From: Streptomyces sp. NBC_01750
GTDB taxonomy: Bacteria > Actinomycetota > Actinomycetes > Streptomycetales > Streptomycetaceae
Reading direction: 5' to 3'
Assembly (NCBI RefSeq): GCF_035918095.1
Contig: NZ_CP109137.1
Location: 6,264,001 to 6,328,000 of the forward strand
DNA length: 64,000 nucleotides
Positions 34,387 through 43,256 of the stretch are shown here, one piece after another. A program made the translations under genes and the position numbers. The notes beneath the pieces were generated by a model, which saw only the letters and a program-made list of their open reading frames with translations, did not search any database and was not told where the DNA came from. Position 1 is the first letter of the stretch; each line of letters begins with the position of its first letter.

Positions 34387-36258
34387 TCAGGACCGGAGCC
34401 GCCACTTCTGGTTGGCGGCTCCGGTGCACGCCCAGATCTGCGCGCGGGCGCCGTTCGCCGAGGAGTTGTCAGAGATGTCGAGGCACTTGTCCGCCGGGAC
34501 GTTCACCAGATCACCGCTCGACGGTTCGTAGCGCCACTGCTGTGCGCCGGAGCCGTTGCACCCGTACAGCTGGACCTTCGCGCCGTTCGCGGTCGAGCCT
34601 GCGGTCACGTCCAGACACTTGCCGAGCGCCTGGACGGTGCCGTCCGCGCGGACCGTCCAGTGCTGCGCCGCGGAGCCGTTGCACTCCCAGAGCTGGACTG
34701 CCGTGCCGTCCGCGCTGGAGCCGCCCGCCACATCGAGGCATTTGCCCGCCAGGCCGGTCAGGCTGCCCGCCGCGTCCGGGCCGCCGGCCTGTGTGCCGGA
34801 CCAGGTGAAGGTCGCGGATGTCCTGCCGGGCAGTGAGTACGTGGCGTGCCGGCCACCCCAGTCGATGGTGATCGTCTGCGCCGCCGCCCCGTCGTTGTAC
34901 GCGATCAGTGCCTTCGAGCCGTCGGGGTTGCGCCAGGCCACGTTCGGCACCGCCGAGCTCGCCGTCGAGGCGATCCGTTGGGCGCCCGGCCGCACGAACT
35001 TCGTGAGGTGGCCCATCGTGTAGTACTCGATCATGTAGTCGACCTGGCCGTGCCGGCCGTCGCCGTTGTGCACGGTGATCAGTCCGTCGCAGACTCCGCA
35101 GCCGCCGTTGTGCGGGCCCCGGTTCTGGTCGACGGCAAGGGACCACTTCGTCACCGACCGGGCCCAGTTACGGGTGTAGTCGATGATGTTGGTCATGTCC
35201 TCGCGCTGCTGGTCGGCGATCCAGGTGCCGCCGGAGTGCTCGGTCTGGAAGGCGTCCAGCTGCGGATACTGGTTGTGCACCTCGGTCTGCCTGGAGACGT
35301 TCCCGCCGTAGCCGTGCCAGGCGATCCCGCCGAAGTTCGGGTGGCTGCGGACCGCCGCGTCCTTCACTGTCGGGGCGGCGTACGCGTCGTAGGTGTCCCA
35401 GTTCCAGTCGTGCGCCAGGACCTTGGTCGGCAGGCCCGCCGCCTGGAGCTTCGGCAGCAGCTCGCTCTTGGTGAAGTACGCGAGACCCGAGCCGTTCCAG
35501 CTCATCGAAGGGTAACTGTCGCAGCAGGTCGGCTCGTTCTGCGCGGTGACGTAGTCGACCGGGATGCCCTGGTCGCGGTAGGCCTGGAGATACTTCACGA
35601 AGTAGCCGGCGTAGGCGCCGTAGTGCTCGGCCTTCAGCCATCCGCCGTTCAGCTGCCCGCTGTCCTTCATCCAGGCGGGCGCCGTCCACGGCGAGGCCAT
35701 CGTGGTGAGCGCCGGATTGAGCTGCTTGGCCTGTTTCGTCAGCGGCAGTACGTCGGCCAGATCGTGCGCGATCGAGAACTTCGACAGCGACGGGTCGGTC
35801 TGGCCGGCCGGTAGGTCGTCGTACGTGTAGCCGAAGCGGGCCAGGTCCGAGCCGCCCATCGGATTACGGACGAAGGAGAGCCCGATCCCCTCGGTCGGCG
35901 AGAAGAGCTTCTTCATCGTCGCGTCACGGGTCGCCTGGGACAGCGCTCCGCTGCTCTTCATCAGCCAGGCCGCGGTGTCCGTGAACGAGGCGCCACCGCC
36001 GGTGAAGCTCTGGTAGCGGGTGTTCTCGTCGACGGTGATGCCGGTGCCGCTGCCGCCGCTGCCCGCCTGGAAGTTGACGGGTGACTGCTGCTCGAGGCCG
36101 CGGGTGACATGACGGCCGCCGGCGTCGTCCGTCGTGGTCAGCCAGATGTTCACCTGCTCGCCGGCGGCCTGCGCGGATCCGGTCGTCAGACCGGTGAGAC
36201 CGGCGGCGGCCAGGGCCGATGCGAGCAGGATCCTGATCGTTCTGGTACGTCGTGCCAT
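34387..36258 (-). CDS. Secreted GH30 glycosidase with C-terminal ricin-type lectin domain
   Basis: A 623-aa exported protein. Residues 1-32 are a signal peptide (ARRTRTIRILLASALAAAGL ... AQA-A). The GH30 catalytic domain (about 35-485) has the acid/base E242 in VTAQNEPTC and the nucleophile E340 in FQTEHSGGT. The ricin-B-like beta-trefoil (498-623) has three GKCLDV/DKCLDI repeats with QHW, QQW and QKW motifs. GH30 covers glucosylceramidases, endo-beta-1,6-glucanases and xylanases. The neighbouring GH3 beta-glucosidase and LacI favour a beta-glucan or glucosyl substrate. Divergent from the LacI gene; it ends 10 bases from the convergent cimA stop. Confidence 0.9.
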   Translation of the reverse strand: MARRTRTIRILLASALAAAGLTGLTTGSAQAAGEQVNIWLTTTDDAGGRHVTRGLEQQSPVNFQAGSGGSGTGITVDENTRYQSFTGGGASFTDTAAWLMKSSGALSQATRDATMKKLFSPTEGIGLSFVRNPMGGSDLARFGYTYDDLPAGQTDPSLSKFSIAHDLADVLPLTKQAKQLNPALTTMASPWTAPAWMKDSGQLNGGWLKAEHYGAYAGYFVKYLQAYRDQGIPVDYVTAQNEPTCCDSYPSMSWNGSGLAYFTKSELLPKLQAAGLPTKVLAHDWNWDTYDAYAAPTVKDAAVRSHPNFGGIAWHGYGGNVSRQTEVHNQYPQLDAFQTEHSGGTWIADQQREDMTNIIDYTRNWARSVTKWSLAVDQNRGPHNGGCGVCDGLITVHNGDGRHGQVDYMIEYYTMGHLTKFVRPGAQRIASTASSAVPNVAWRNPDGSKALIAYNDGAAAQTITIDWGGRHATYSLPGRTSATFTWSGTQAGGPDAAGSLTGLAGKCLDVAGGSSADGTAVQLWECNGSAAQHWTVRADGTVQALGKCLDVTAGSTANGAKVQLYGCNGSGAQQWRYEPSSGDLVNVPADKCLDISDNSSANGARAQIWACTGAANQKWRLRS

Positions 36259-36451
36259 GGGCTGGGCCCTCTCCGGCAGTGGTGTGGGGGACGAGGCGTG
36301 AGTGAACTGCCGCCGCGTACAGCCGTCAAGAGTTTGCGCATTCAGGCCCTGAACACACAACGCCCCACACCTGCACGGAACTTGGGATCCGGCCGATCTC
36401 GGTGTGAAGTCTTGACGACAGGACCCGGTACGAGTTGACTCGCCGCGCATC

Positions 36452-36476
36452 ACCGGTACCGGTTCCGGCACCGGTT
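36452..36476. promoter_or_regulatory. Palindrome cluster before the LacI gene
   Basis: ACCGGTACCGGT (36452-36463) is exactly self-complementary, and a further ACCGGTT half-site follows at 36470-36476. It lies 27-50 bases before the LacI start, in the spacer shared with the divergent GH30 gene. A plausible autoregulatory operator, though it is unlike the usual AGCGCT-centred LacI boxes. Confidence 0.45.
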
Positions 36477-36502
36477 CCAGACCTCGAGGCGGAGGCCCCG
36501 GA

Positions 36503-37516
36503 ATGCCCGTCACGATCGCCGACGTCGCACGTGAGGCGGGTGTCAGCAAGACGACCGTGTCCCGCGTCCTGAACACCAGGGGCGAAGTCGACGCCGGCAC
36601 GGCCGCCCGCGTTCGTGAAGTGATCGCAAGCCTCGGCTATGTGCCCAGCTCGGGCGCTGTCGGCCTGGCCCGCGGCAGCAGCCGTACGGTCGGCATGCTG
36701 ACGCCCCCGCTCACCTGGCCCTGGATGGGCGAAGTCCTCCAGGGAGTCGTGGACACCGTCGAGGCCGCCGGGTACGGACTGCTGCTCTTCACCTGCAATC
36801 GGGGCGCCGAGTCCGTCGGGCACTTCACCAGTCGAGTCTCCGCCCGCGCCTTCGACGGCCTCCTCGTCGTCGAACCCGAGAACACCCTCGACACCATCAC
36901 CGAGATGCACCGCAAGGGACTCCCGGTCGTCCTCATCGACGACCGCGGCCACCACCCCGAGTTCCCGTCCGTCGCCACCACCAACCGGGAAGGCGGTGCG
37001 TCGGCCGCCGGTCATCTGCTGGCGGCGGGCCGCGGCCGTCCCCTGATCGTCACCGGCCGCCGGCACTTCGGCTGCGTACAGGACCGGCTCAAGGGATTCC
37101 TCGAGGTCCTGCCGACCGAGCTGATCGCGGAGGGGGACTTCACCGAGCTGTCGGGGCGGCTCGCGGTCGAGCGGCAACTCGCCACCGGCAGGCACTTCGA
37201 CTCGGTCTTCGCGCACAACGACCTCAGCGCCGCGGGTGCGCTGCGGGCGCTGCGTGCCGCGGGCCGGAGCGTGCCGGACGACATCGCTGTCGTCGGCTTC
37301 GACGACATCCCCATGGCCCAGCACACCGAGCCCCCGCTGACCACCGTCCGCCAGCCCATGCGGGAGATGGGCGAGACGGCGGCGCGGATGCTGCTGGCTC
37401 ATCTCGGCGGCACCCCGGCGCCCGACGAACCGGTCGTCCTCCCAACGGAATTGGTCATCCGCCGATCCGCGCCGATGTCGCCGGCGGGGCTCCGAAGGAG
37501 CCCGTCCGGCGATTGA
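36503..37516 (+). CDS. LacI-family transcriptional regulator
   Basis: A 337-aa repressor. The N-terminal helix-turn-helix reads [20 protein letters not shown] then [20 protein letters not shown], with the hinge helix just after. The periplasmic-binding-like ligand domain runs from about 60 to 325, with [20 protein letters not shown] and [20 protein letters not shown]. It probably senses a glucose-containing saccharide and controls the flanking GH30 and GH3 genes. The last dozen residues ([13 protein letters not shown]) are encoded by an invading intergenic repeat, replacing the normal C-terminus. ATG 36503 follows GAGGCGGAGG. Confidence 0.9.
   Translation: MPVTIADVAREAGVSKTTVSRVLNTRGEVDAGTAARVREVIASLGYVPSSGAVGLARGSSRTVGMLTPPLTWPWMGEVLQGVVDTVEAAGYGLLLFTCNRGAESVGHFTSRVSARAFDGLLVVEPENTLDTITEMHRKGLPVVLIDDRGHHPEFPSVATTNREGGASAAGHLLAAGRGRPLIVTGRRHFGCVQDRLKGFLEVLPTELIAEGDFTELSGRLAVERQLATGRHFDSVFAHNDLSAAGALRALRAAGRSVPDDIAVVGFDDIPMAQHTEPPLTTVRQPMREMGETAARMLLAHLGGTPAPDEPVVLPTELVIRRSAPMSPAGLRRSPSGD
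37478..37513. repeat. Intergenic repeat copy inside the LacI 3' end
   Basis: TCGCCGGCGGGGCTCC (37478-37493) and GGAGCCCGTCCGGCGA (37498-37513) form a long imperfect hairpin of the same type as the 32.2 kb repeats. It encodes the last residues of the regulator, whose TGA (37514-37516) comes from the GATTGAGG edge of the repeat. It can double as terminator. Confidence 0.75.
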
Positions 37517-37568
37517 GGACTCGGCCGGAGGCCGTACATACGTGACCCCCCGCACTGAAGGAGCCGTC

Positions 37569-40500
37569 ATGTCACCCCACCGCACCCGACCACGCCTCAG
37601 AAGCAGCGCCGGAACCGGAATCGCGGTGCTCGCCGCGACCGCCGTACTCACCGGCCTCCTCGCCGCAGCCGTTCCGAGCGCCGCCGCCGACGACCCGGCC
37701 CCGGTCACCGTCGACGCCTTCGAGGGGGAGATCCCCTTCGCGGGCCCCCCGGCCGAAGGGATCTTCACCTGGGGCAGCGACGCCGACGACCAGCCCAAGG
37801 TGGAGTTCAAGGAGCGTGCCGACGCCCCCGAAGGCGCCAAGGTGCTCGAAGGAAGCTACGACATCAGCGGCTGGGGCGGACTCACCCACGACTTCGCCTT
37901 CGACGAGCCCGCCCACGACTGGACCGCGCACAAGGGCATCCGCTTCTGGTGGTACGGACAGAACACCGCCCCGCTGCCGCCCGGCTCCGGCAAGCGCATC
38001 AACTTCGAGCTGAAGGACGGCGGCGCCAACGGCGAGGCCTCCGAGCTGTGGACCACGTCCTTCACCGACGACTGGGAGGGCTGGCATCTCGTCGAGATCC
38101 CCTTCGCCGACTTCGTCTACCGCGCCGACTACCAGCCGGTCGGCGGCATCGACCACATTCTCGGCCTCAACGCCATGTGGGGATACGCGCTCACCCTGCC
38201 CACCGGCGCGCCCGGCACGTTCGCCATGGACGGCGTGGAGCTGTACGGCAAGGCCGACCCGGCGCTGAAGGCGAACGTCGTCACCGACGCCCCCGTGTAC
38301 CCGGTCGACGAAGGCGGCACCGCACAGGTGAAGATCTCCGTCGCCACCACCGGATCGGGCCCGGTCGACGAGCCCGTGACCGTGGCGTACACGACCGAGG
38401 GCGGCACCGCCGAAGCCGGCACGGACTACACACCGGTCTCCGGCACCGTCACCTTCCCGGCCGGTTCTGCCTCCGGCACGTCCCGGACTGTCGCCGTCAC
38501 CACGAAGAAGGACCGCACGGCCGAGTCCGCCGAGACGATCCCGCTGAAGCTCACCGTCACCGGTGCCAAGCCACCGGCCGAGACCCCGCAGGTCGTCGTG
38601 GACGCCCACGGCCTGCCGTATCTCGACAAGCGCCTCCCCGTGAAGAAGCGCGTCGCCGACCTCCTCTCCCGGATGTCCCTCGCGGAGAAGGCCGGCCAGA
38701 TGACCCAGGCCGAGCGCAACGCCCTCAAGTCGCAGGGCGACATCGCCGGTTACGGTCTCGGCTCGCTGCTCTCCGGCGGCGGCTCGGTGCCCACCCCCAA
38801 CGCACCGGGGGCATGGGCGAAGATGGTCGACGCGTACCAACTGCGCGCCCAGGCGACGCGGTTCCAGATACCGCTGATCTACGGCGTGGACGCGGTGCAC
38901 GGCCACAACAACGTCATCGGGTCGACGATCATGCCGCACAACATCGGCATCGGGGCCGGCCGTGACCCGTCCGTCGCCGAGAAGACCGGCGCGGTGACAG
39001 CAGAGGAAGTACGCGCCACCGGCATTCCGTGGGACTTCGCGCCCTGCCTCTGCGTCACCCGCGACGAGCGCTGGGGCCGTTCCTACGAGGCCTTCGGCGA
39101 GGACCCCGCTCTGGTCACCGCCATGGAGACGGTGATCAGGGGGATGCAGGGCGCACCGTCCGGCAAGGACCTCGACCGCAATGACAAGGTGCTGGCCACC
39201 GCCAAGCACTTCGTCGGCGACGGCGGTACGGAATTCGGCTCGTCCTCCACCGGCTCGTACACGATCGACCAGGGCATCACCAAGGTCACCCGGCAGGAGC
39301 TGGAAGCAGTACACCTCGCGCCGTTCGCGGAGGCGGTGAAGCGCGGCACCGGCACGGTCATGCCCTCGTACTCCTCACTGGACATCCTCGGCGACGACCG
39401 GGGCCCGGTGAAGATGCACGCCAGTGCGGAAATGATCAACGGTGTCCTGAAGAACCGCATGGGCTTCAAGGGCTTTGTCATCAGCGACTGGCAGGCGATC
39501 GACCAGATTCCGGGCGACTACCCGAGCGACGTCCGTACGTCCATCAATGCCGGACTCGACATGATCATGGTGCCGACGAACTACCCGGACTTCCACAGGA
39601 CCCTGCAGGACGAGGTCAACGCGGGCCGTATCTCCGAGGCCCGGATCAATGACGCCGTGTCCCGGATCCTGACCCAGAAGTTCACACTGGGCCTCTTCGA
39701 AAAGCCGTACGCGGACACCTCCAACCTGTCGGAGATCGGCTCGGCACAGCACCGCGCCGTGGCGCGCGAGGCCGCCGCCAAGTCCCAGGTCCTGCTGAAG
39801 AACGACGGCGCGGTGCTGCCGCTGAAGCCGACCCAGAAGGTGTACGTCGCCGGGTCCAACGCCGACGATCTCGGCAACCAGGCCGGCGGTTGGACCATCA
39901 CCTGGCAGGGCTCCTCCGGAAAGATCACCACGGGTACGACCATCCTGGAGGGCATGAGGGAGGCCGCCCCCGACGCGGTCACCTACTCCAAGGACGCCTC
40001 CGCGCCCACCGGCGGCCATGACGTCGGCGTGGTCGTGGTCGGCGAGACCCCGTACGCCGAGGGCATCGGCGATGTCGGCAACGGCCACGACCTGGAGCTG
40101 AGCGCCGCCGACAAGGCCGCCGTCGACAAGGTCTGTGCCGCGATGAAGTGTGCGGTGCTGATCGTCTCCGGCCGCCCCCAGCTCATCGGCGACCGCCTCG
40201 GTGACGTCGATGCCCTCGTCGCCTCCTGGCTGCCGGGAACGGAGGGCGACGGCGTCGCCGACGTCCTCTACGGGAGGAAGCCCTTCACCGGGCAGCTCCC
40301 GGTCACCTGGCCGAAGTCCCAGGCGCAGCTGCCGATCAATGTCGGGGACAAGGCGTACGACCCCCAGTACCCGTACGGCTGGGGTCTGACCACGCTCAGG
40401 AAGCCGCCGACGGGTGGTGAAGTCACCCTCAAGGCCCTCGCCGTCGCGGCGAGAATCCTTCAGGCGGCGGGCCGGGCGGACTCGCCGGAGGCCAGGGCGC

Positions 40501-40655
40501 TCGTCTCGCAGGCCCGGCTGATCGCCCAGCAGAAGATCGGTCAGCAGGTGACGGCGGCGGTCGCGAAGCCGTTCGCGGAGGCGGACCACCTCCTGCTGAC
40601 GGGCGACCTGACGGAGGCGGTGGCGAAGCTGACGCTGGCGTACAGGCTGAGTTAG
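37569..40655 (+). CDS. Secreted multidomain GH3 beta-glucosidase
   Basis: A 1028-aa exported enzyme. The signal peptide is about 1-40 (GIAVLAATAVLTGLLAAAVP, then AAADDP). A CBM11-like jelly roll follows (about 45-225, with GIRFWWYGQNTAPLP and GWHLVEIPFADFVYR). A Calx-beta domain (about 235-345) has YTTEGGTAEAGTDYTPVSGT. GH3 N and C domains (about 360-955) carry YGVDAVHGHNNVIG, LATAKHFVGDGGT and the nucleophile Asp in GFKGFVISDWQAI. The tail (about 960-1028) is helical and unassigned. ATG 37569 has GAAGGAG upstream. It lies 52 bases after the LacI gene, which probably controls it; it would finish hydrolysis of oligosaccharides from the GH30 enzyme. Confidence 0.92.
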   Translation: MSPHRTRPRLRSSAGTGIAVLAATAVLTGLLAAAVPSAAADDPAPVTVDAFEGEIPFAGPPAEGIFTWGSDADDQPKVEFKERADAPEGAKVLEGSYDISGWGGLTHDFAFDEPAHDWTAHKGIRFWWYGQNTAPLPPGSGKRINFELKDGGANGEASELWTTSFTDDWEGWHLVEIPFADFVYRADYQPVGGIDHILGLNAMWGYALTLPTGAPGTFAMDGVELYGKADPALKANVVTDAPVYPVDEGGTAQVKISVATTGSGPVDEPVTVAYTTEGGTAEAGTDYTPVSGTVTFPAGSASGTSRTVAVTTKKDRTAESAETIPLKLTVTGAKPPAETPQVVVDAHGLPYLDKRLPVKKRVADLLSRMSLAEKAGQMTQAERNALKSQGDIAGYGLGSLLSGGGSVPTPNAPGAWAKMVDAYQLRAQATRFQIPLIYGVDAVHGHNNVIGSTIMPHNIGIGAGRDPSVAEKTGAVTAEEVRATGIPWDFAPCLCVTRDERWGRSYEAFGEDPALVTAMETVIRGMQGAPSGKDLDRNDKVLATAKHFVGDGGTEFGSSSTGSYTIDQGITKVTRQELEAVHLAPFAEAVKRGTGTVMPSYSSLDILGDDRGPVKMHASAEMINGVLKNRMGFKGFVISDWQAIDQIPGDYPSDVRTSINAGLDMIMVPTNYPDFHRTLQDEVNAGRISEARINDAVSRILTQKFTLGLFEKPYADTSNLSEIGSAQHRAVAREAAAKSQVLLKNDGAVLPLKPTQKVYVAGSNADDLGNQAGGWTITWQGSSGKITTGTTILEGMREAAPDAVTYSKDASAPTGGHDVGVVVVGETPYAEGIGDVGNGHDLELSAADKAAVDKVCAAMKCAVLIVSGRPQLIGDRLGDVDALVASWLPGTEGDGVADVLYGRKPFTGQLPVTWPKSQAQLPINVGDKAYDPQYPYGWGLTTLRKPPTGGEVTLKALAVAARILQAAGRADSPEARALVSQARLIAQQKIGQQVTAAVAKPFAEADHLLLTGDLTEAVAKLTLAYRLS

Positions 40656-40706
40656 TCCCCCAGCCCCGCGTACGGCCTTCGGGCGTGCCCTCAATCGCCG
40701 GACGGG

Positions 40707-40760
40707 CTTGATTTTCGCCGGTCGGCCTGAATCTTCAGGCCGACCGGCGAAAAATTCAAG
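40707..40760. terminator. Very strong hairpin after the GH3 gene
   Basis: A perfect 20-bp stem: 40712-40731 (beginning TTTTCGCCGG) pairs with 40734-40753 (ending CCGGCGAAAA) around a 2-base loop. It extends outward with CTTGA/TCAAG past a small bulge. Its T/A-rich feet make it a terminator in either direction. The rest of the spacer (40656-40927) is GC repeat sequence like that at 32.2 kb and holds no gene. Confidence 0.85.
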
Positions 40761-40927
40761 CCTCGCCGGCGATCGAGGCGCGGGGTCCGGGGCGGAGCCC
40801 CAGGGCAGGGCGGGCCCATAGTCGGCCTCGCCGGCGACTGAGCGCGCAGGGGCCCGGGGGCGGACCCCCAGTTCCCCGCGCCTCGGCGCTCGTCCGGATT
40901 CGCACCTGTTCAGGTAGCGTCGGAAGT

Positions 40928-42262
40928 ATGAAGACCAGGCTGTTCACCGCAGTGTCCGGTCTGTTGCTCGCGTTCTCGGCGACCGCCCTCGTGGCGGCCC
41001 CGGCAGCGCAGGCGGCCACCGGCCCCGAAACCGTGGCCGCGGCGCTGAAGAAAAGCCCGGTGTACGTGGACCCGCGCGCCACCGGCCAGCTGTCCAAGGC
41101 CGACGCGAACGCCCTCGCCAAGAAAATCAAGGACGCGGACAAGCCGGTCTTCGTGGCGGTCCTGCCGAACAACGCGGAGTTCCCGCCGGACTCGGTCCTG
41201 CGGAACATCCGTACCGAGACCGGCATCACCGGCCTGTACGCGATCCGCCTCGGCAACGGCTTCAACGCCGGCGCGGACCGCAGTGTCCTGTCCCACCAGG
41301 CCGTCCAGAACCTGGTCACGGCGGTCAAGACGCCCCCGGGCGCCGACGCCGCCACGCAGCTGAACAACTTCGTCGACCAGGCCCTGCCCCAGACTCGCGG
41401 CAGCGCCCCCTCCTCCTGGGGCGCAGGCCCTGACCAGGGCTCGAACATCGGCTCCCTGGTCACGCTCGGCGTGGTCCTGGCCGCCGGCGGCGCGGGCGCC
41501 TACACGATCATCCACCGCAACCGCCGGAAGAAGGCCGAGGAGGAGCGGGCCGCCCTCGACAAGCTCCGCGTGGTCGTCGACGAGGACATCACGGCCTTCG
41601 GCGAGGAGCTGGACCGGCTCGACTTCCACCCTTCGGAGAAGGGCGCGACCGATGCCATGCGCGCCGACTACGAGCGCGCACTCGACTCGTACGACAAGTC
41701 GAAGTCGCTGATGGGAGCCGCCGGGCATCCCCGTGACGTACGCGAAGTCACCCAGTCTCTGGAGGACGGCCGCTACTCGCTGGCGGTCCTGGACGCACGC
41801 CGCCAGGGTGTTGCCGTGCCGGAGCGCCGGCCGCCGTGCTTCTTCGACCCGCGCCACGGCCCTTCGGTCGCCGACGTCTCCTGGTCGCCGGCCGGCGCAG
41901 CAACCCGTGAGGTCCCGGTGTGTGCCGCCGACGCCGCCCGTCTCGAGGACGGCGAGGACCCGATGGCCCGCACGGTCGAGACGGGTTCCGGCCGCCGTCC
42001 GTACTGGGAGGCGGGACCGGCGTACGGCCCCTGGGCCGGCGGCTACTTCGGCGGCGGCCTGCTGCCCGGCCTGCTGGTGGGCACGCTGCTCGGCAGCATG
42101 CTCTCCACGCCGGCCTACGCGGCCGACTACGGCGGCGGAGACTTCAGCGGCGGCGACTACTCGGGTGCCGACTTCAACTCCTCCGACTTCGGCGGCGGCG
42201 ACTGGGGCGGCGGGGGCGGCTTCGACGGTGGTGGCGGGTTCGACGGGGGCGGCGGCTTCTAG
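40928..42262 (+). CDS. Exported membrane protein, TPM-domain-like, with Gly-rich tail
   Basis: A 444-aa protein. It has a signal peptide (MKTRLFTAVSGLLLAFSATA ... AQAA), then an extracytoplasmic domain (about 32-150) with KSPVYVDPRATGQLSKADAN and KPVFVAVLPNNAEFP, as in TPM-phosphatase-like proteins. A membrane helix lies near 178-198 (SLVTLGVVLAAGGAGAYTII). A charged coiled region (200-280) and a second hydrophobic Gly-rich segment near 368-392 follow. The last ~45 residues repeat GGGDFSGGDYSGADFNSSDF and FDGGGG. Exact role unknown; related actinobacterial proteins are uncharacterised. Monocistronic between the hairpin and a methyltransferase gene. Confidence 0.75.
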   Translation: MKTRLFTAVSGLLLAFSATALVAAPAAQAATGPETVAAALKKSPVYVDPRATGQLSKADANALAKKIKDADKPVFVAVLPNNAEFPPDSVLRNIRTETGITGLYAIRLGNGFNAGADRSVLSHQAVQNLVTAVKTPPGADAATQLNNFVDQALPQTRGSAPSSWGAGPDQGSNIGSLVTLGVVLAAGGAGAYTIIHRNRRKKAEEERAALDKLRVVVDEDITAFGEELDRLDFHPSEKGATDAMRADYERALDSYDKSKSLMGAAGHPRDVREVTQSLEDGRYSLAVLDARRQGVAVPERRPPCFFDPRHGPSVADVSWSPAGAATREVPVCAADAARLEDGEDPMARTVETGSGRRPYWEAGPAYGPWAGGYFGGGLLPGLLVGTLLGSMLSTPAYAADYGGGDFSGGDYSGADFNSSDFGGGDWGGGGGFDGGGGFDGGGGF

Positions 42263-42331
42263 CGGCTCAGCGGCAGCGGTGCCGCAGGCCAAGCGCCGGT
42301 GCCATGCTGGAAGCGAGCCACGGAGGTCGCG

Positions 42332-42955
42332 ATGGGGTTCTACGCCGAGCGAATCGTGCCGCGGATCGTCGATGTCGCCTGCGGCACGAAGACGGTCCAG
42401 CCGCTGCGGCGCCGGGTCTGCGAGGGCCTGACGGGCGAAGTGATCGAGATCGGATTCGGTTCGGGGCACAACGTCCCCTTCTACCCGGCGGCCGTCACCG
42501 GCGTGACCGCGGTCGAGCCTTCCGATGTCGGCTGGCAACTTGCCGGCGACCGCGTCAGGGCGGCCACCGTCCCGGTGCAGCGCGCCGGTCTGGACGGCCA
42601 GGCCCTGCCCTTCGAGAACGACACTTTTGACGCCGCTCTCTCCACCTGGACGCTCTGTACCATCCCGGATGCAGCGGCGGCGCTGCGTGAGGTGCGGCGC
42701 GTCCTCAAGCCCGGAGGGACGCTGCATTTCCTCGAGCACGGGCTGGCCCCGGCAGAGGACGAAAACGTGCGCCGCTGGCAAAGGCGGCTCGAGCCACTGA
42801 ACAAGCGGATCTTCGGCGGGTGCCATCTCACCCGGCCGACCCTCGACATGCTGGCGACCGCGGGATTCACGATCACCGACCTCGATGTCTTCTACGAGAA
42901 GGGCGCACCGAAGCCCATGGGCGCCGACTCCCTCGGCACCGCCCTGTCTCCCTAG
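42332..42955 (+). CDS. Class I SAM-dependent methyltransferase
   Basis: A 207-aa UbiE/Methyltransf_11-like enzyme. The AdoMet motif I is VIEIGFGSGHNVPFYP, followed by the acidic VEPSD after strand 2, LPFENDTFDAALSTWTLCTI (motif post I/II) and REVRRVLKPGGTLHFLEHGL. The substrate (lipid, quinone or small molecule) is unknown. ATG 42332 is supported by CGGAGG; an in-frame ATG at 42299 would add 11 residues. It follows the membrane protein by 69 bases and may share its transcript. Confidence 0.88.
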   Translation: MGFYAERIVPRIVDVACGTKTVQPLRRRVCEGLTGEVIEIGFGSGHNVPFYPAAVTGVTAVEPSDVGWQLAGDRVRAATVPVQRAGLDGQALPFENDTFDAALSTWTLCTIPDAAAALREVRRVLKPGGTLHFLEHGLAPAEDENVRRWQRRLEPLNKRIFGGCHLTRPTLDMLATAGFTITDLDVFYEKGAPKPMGADSLGTALSP

Positions 42956-43256
42956 TCAGCGCTCGGCGACGAAGGCGGCCCACCAGAACCACGGGGCCGC
43001 CCGGTCCGGCGTGCACCTACCGCTCCGCCGGCATGATGTGCAGCCCCGGAAAGGGAGTTCGGCGCAGCACGGGAGGTGCCGGATCTGCTCGCGCTGCACG
43101 GTGTGCCGCCCGGTCGCGGCTTCCGGCTGTACCTGTTCCCGCATGCGGACGGCGTCCGGGTTGGCCCTGAGGGCGGGCCCGTGTCGAATTCATTACGGAA
43201 AGTCGCGAATCGCTACACTGGGTAATTGAACATGATCGTCTTTCTGTGTTTGCTTC
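42956..43256 (+). other. Intergenic stretch with a possible decayed coding fragment
   Basis: Around 43072-43175 one plus frame reads REVPDLLALHGVPPGRGFRL then YLFPHADGVRVG with good codon bias but no start, no ribosome site and no stop-bounded gene structure. It is probably a remnant; family unknown. The last 70 bases are AT-richer (GAATTCATTACGG, TACACTGGGTAATTG) and probably hold the protease promoter. Confidence 0.3.
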
